This document shows, one piece after another, positions 63,749 to 64,000 of a DNA stretch of 64,000 nt. The number at the start of each line of letters is the position of its first letter. The first letter of the stretch is position 1. Both the position numbers and the translations under genes were made by a program. The stretch lies in assembly GCA_018399055.1 (NCBI GenBank), contig CP073762.1, positions 1,488,001 through 1,552,000 of the forward strand, read 5' to 3'. The stretch is from Simkaniaceae bacterium. GTDB taxonomy: Bacteria > Chlamydiota > Chlamydiia > Chlamydiales > Simkaniaceae. Below the pieces are notes generated by a model. The model was given only the letters and a program-made list of their open reading frames with translations, made no database searches and had not been told where the DNA came from.

Positions 63749-64000
63749 ATGGCCTTACAAGATGTGCTGCTCACCAATAGAATCTCAAACCCAAACCCAC
63801 TTTTACAGGAAGATAACCTCAAAGCTACACTGCTGGTTTTAGGTGTCGCAGCAATTGCTACTGCAGGGATTGGAAGGAAGTTTTTTGAAATGGATAAAAT
63901 GACAGCTGGCGTCGTTGCAGGATCTGGAACAATGCTTGCCGCATCTGCAGTCACTGAAAGAGATGCATTCCTTTGTATTCTAGCTACGGCTTATATCACT
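63749..64000 (+). CDS. Hypothetical membrane protein, 5' part
   Basis: Begins at ATG 63749 with ACAGGAG upstream and is still open at the window end (84 codons seen). The N-terminus is polar (LQDVLLTNRISNPNPLLQED). Three alanine/glycine-rich hydrophobic segments follow: ATLLVLGVAAIATAGIG, TAGVVAGSGTMLAASAV and FLCILATAYIT. Not recognised; the rest lies outside the window. Confidence 0.65.
   Translation, partial: MALQDVLLTNRISNPNPLLQEDNLKATLLVLGVAAIATAGIGRKFFEMDKMTAGVVAGSGTMLAASAVTERDAFLCILATAYIT

Noticed and set aside
1..64000. tRNA, rRNA, CRISPR arrays and riboswitches.
   Set aside because: Reading both strands I found no cloverleaf-like gene with CCA context, no rRNA motifs, no spaced short repeats and no known riboswitch core.

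Overview
This 64 kb window comes from the chromosome of a member of the Chlamydiae. It is probably one of the amoeba- or arthropod-associated families (Simkania/Waddlia/Parachlamydia type) rather than the genus Chlamydia. The evidence is a set of gene neighbourhoods known from Chlamydia: yidC-dnaA; slc1 (type III chaperone, CT043-like) beside glgX; dcd-ruvB-spoIID; pknD-valS; and a PP2C / NifS-like / two CBS-protein block. It also has genes that Chlamydia lacks: a complete classical (o-succinylbenzoate) menaquinone operon, a secreted serpin and insertion sequences.

Layout. 1-7552: tightly overlapping menFDHBACE operon, followed by a convergent hotdog thioesterase (likely DHNA-CoA hydrolase). 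7727-9772: TPR protein behind a good sigma66 promoter. 9934-31527: a large accessory region built from two giant near-duplicate genes (1916 and 1823 aa) and at least four promoterless fragments of the same family. Housekeeping genes (bactofilin-like membrane protein, broken hemA, broken nfo, asnS) sit between the two giants. 31658-49456: conserved chlamydial core (yidC, dnaA, slc1, glgX, lipoprotein, CPBP protease, serpin, PP2C, cysteine desulfurase, CorC-like pair, FtsB/DivIC-like protein, dcd, ruvB, spoIID), interrupted by one IS5-family element. 49466-64000: two small membrane proteins, trpS, pknD, valS, a frameshifted OGFr-like gene, GNAT, AGCS symporter, OpuAC-like binding protein, DAHP synthase, MFS transporter, lipoprotein, Nudix hydrolase and a partial gene.

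The main discovery is in 9934-31527. The giant proteins have the logic of polymorphic toxins. They have a shared trunk (1.87 kb of it reads as nucleotide-identical in the two copies), a shared glycine-rich pre-tip region with repeated LPDMSDVPGAE motifs, a short conserved junction, and then completely different AT-rich C-terminal tips. One tip is an HExxH zincin; others look like nuclease modules. Each tip is followed by a small gene whose start overlaps the tip's stop (ATGA or similar), as expected for toxin-immunity pairs. Downstream lie headless tip-plus-immunity cassettes carrying enough trunk or linker homology to recombine into the full-length genes; one is split by an IS903-like element. 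The trunk shows no Rhs/YD repeats, haemagglutinin repeats, PAAR, LXG or WXG signature and no Sec signal that I can see, so it may be an undescribed chlamydial delivery trunk.

Other unusual points: a deletion (or assembly join) that removed the 5' ends of divergent hemA and nfo; a secreted serpin with a predicted Lys P1; a one-base frameshift in an OGFr-domain gene; and a 31-bp sequence found once after dcd and once, as part of a hairpin, before the DAHP synthase gene. No rRNA, tRNA or CRISPR was recognised.
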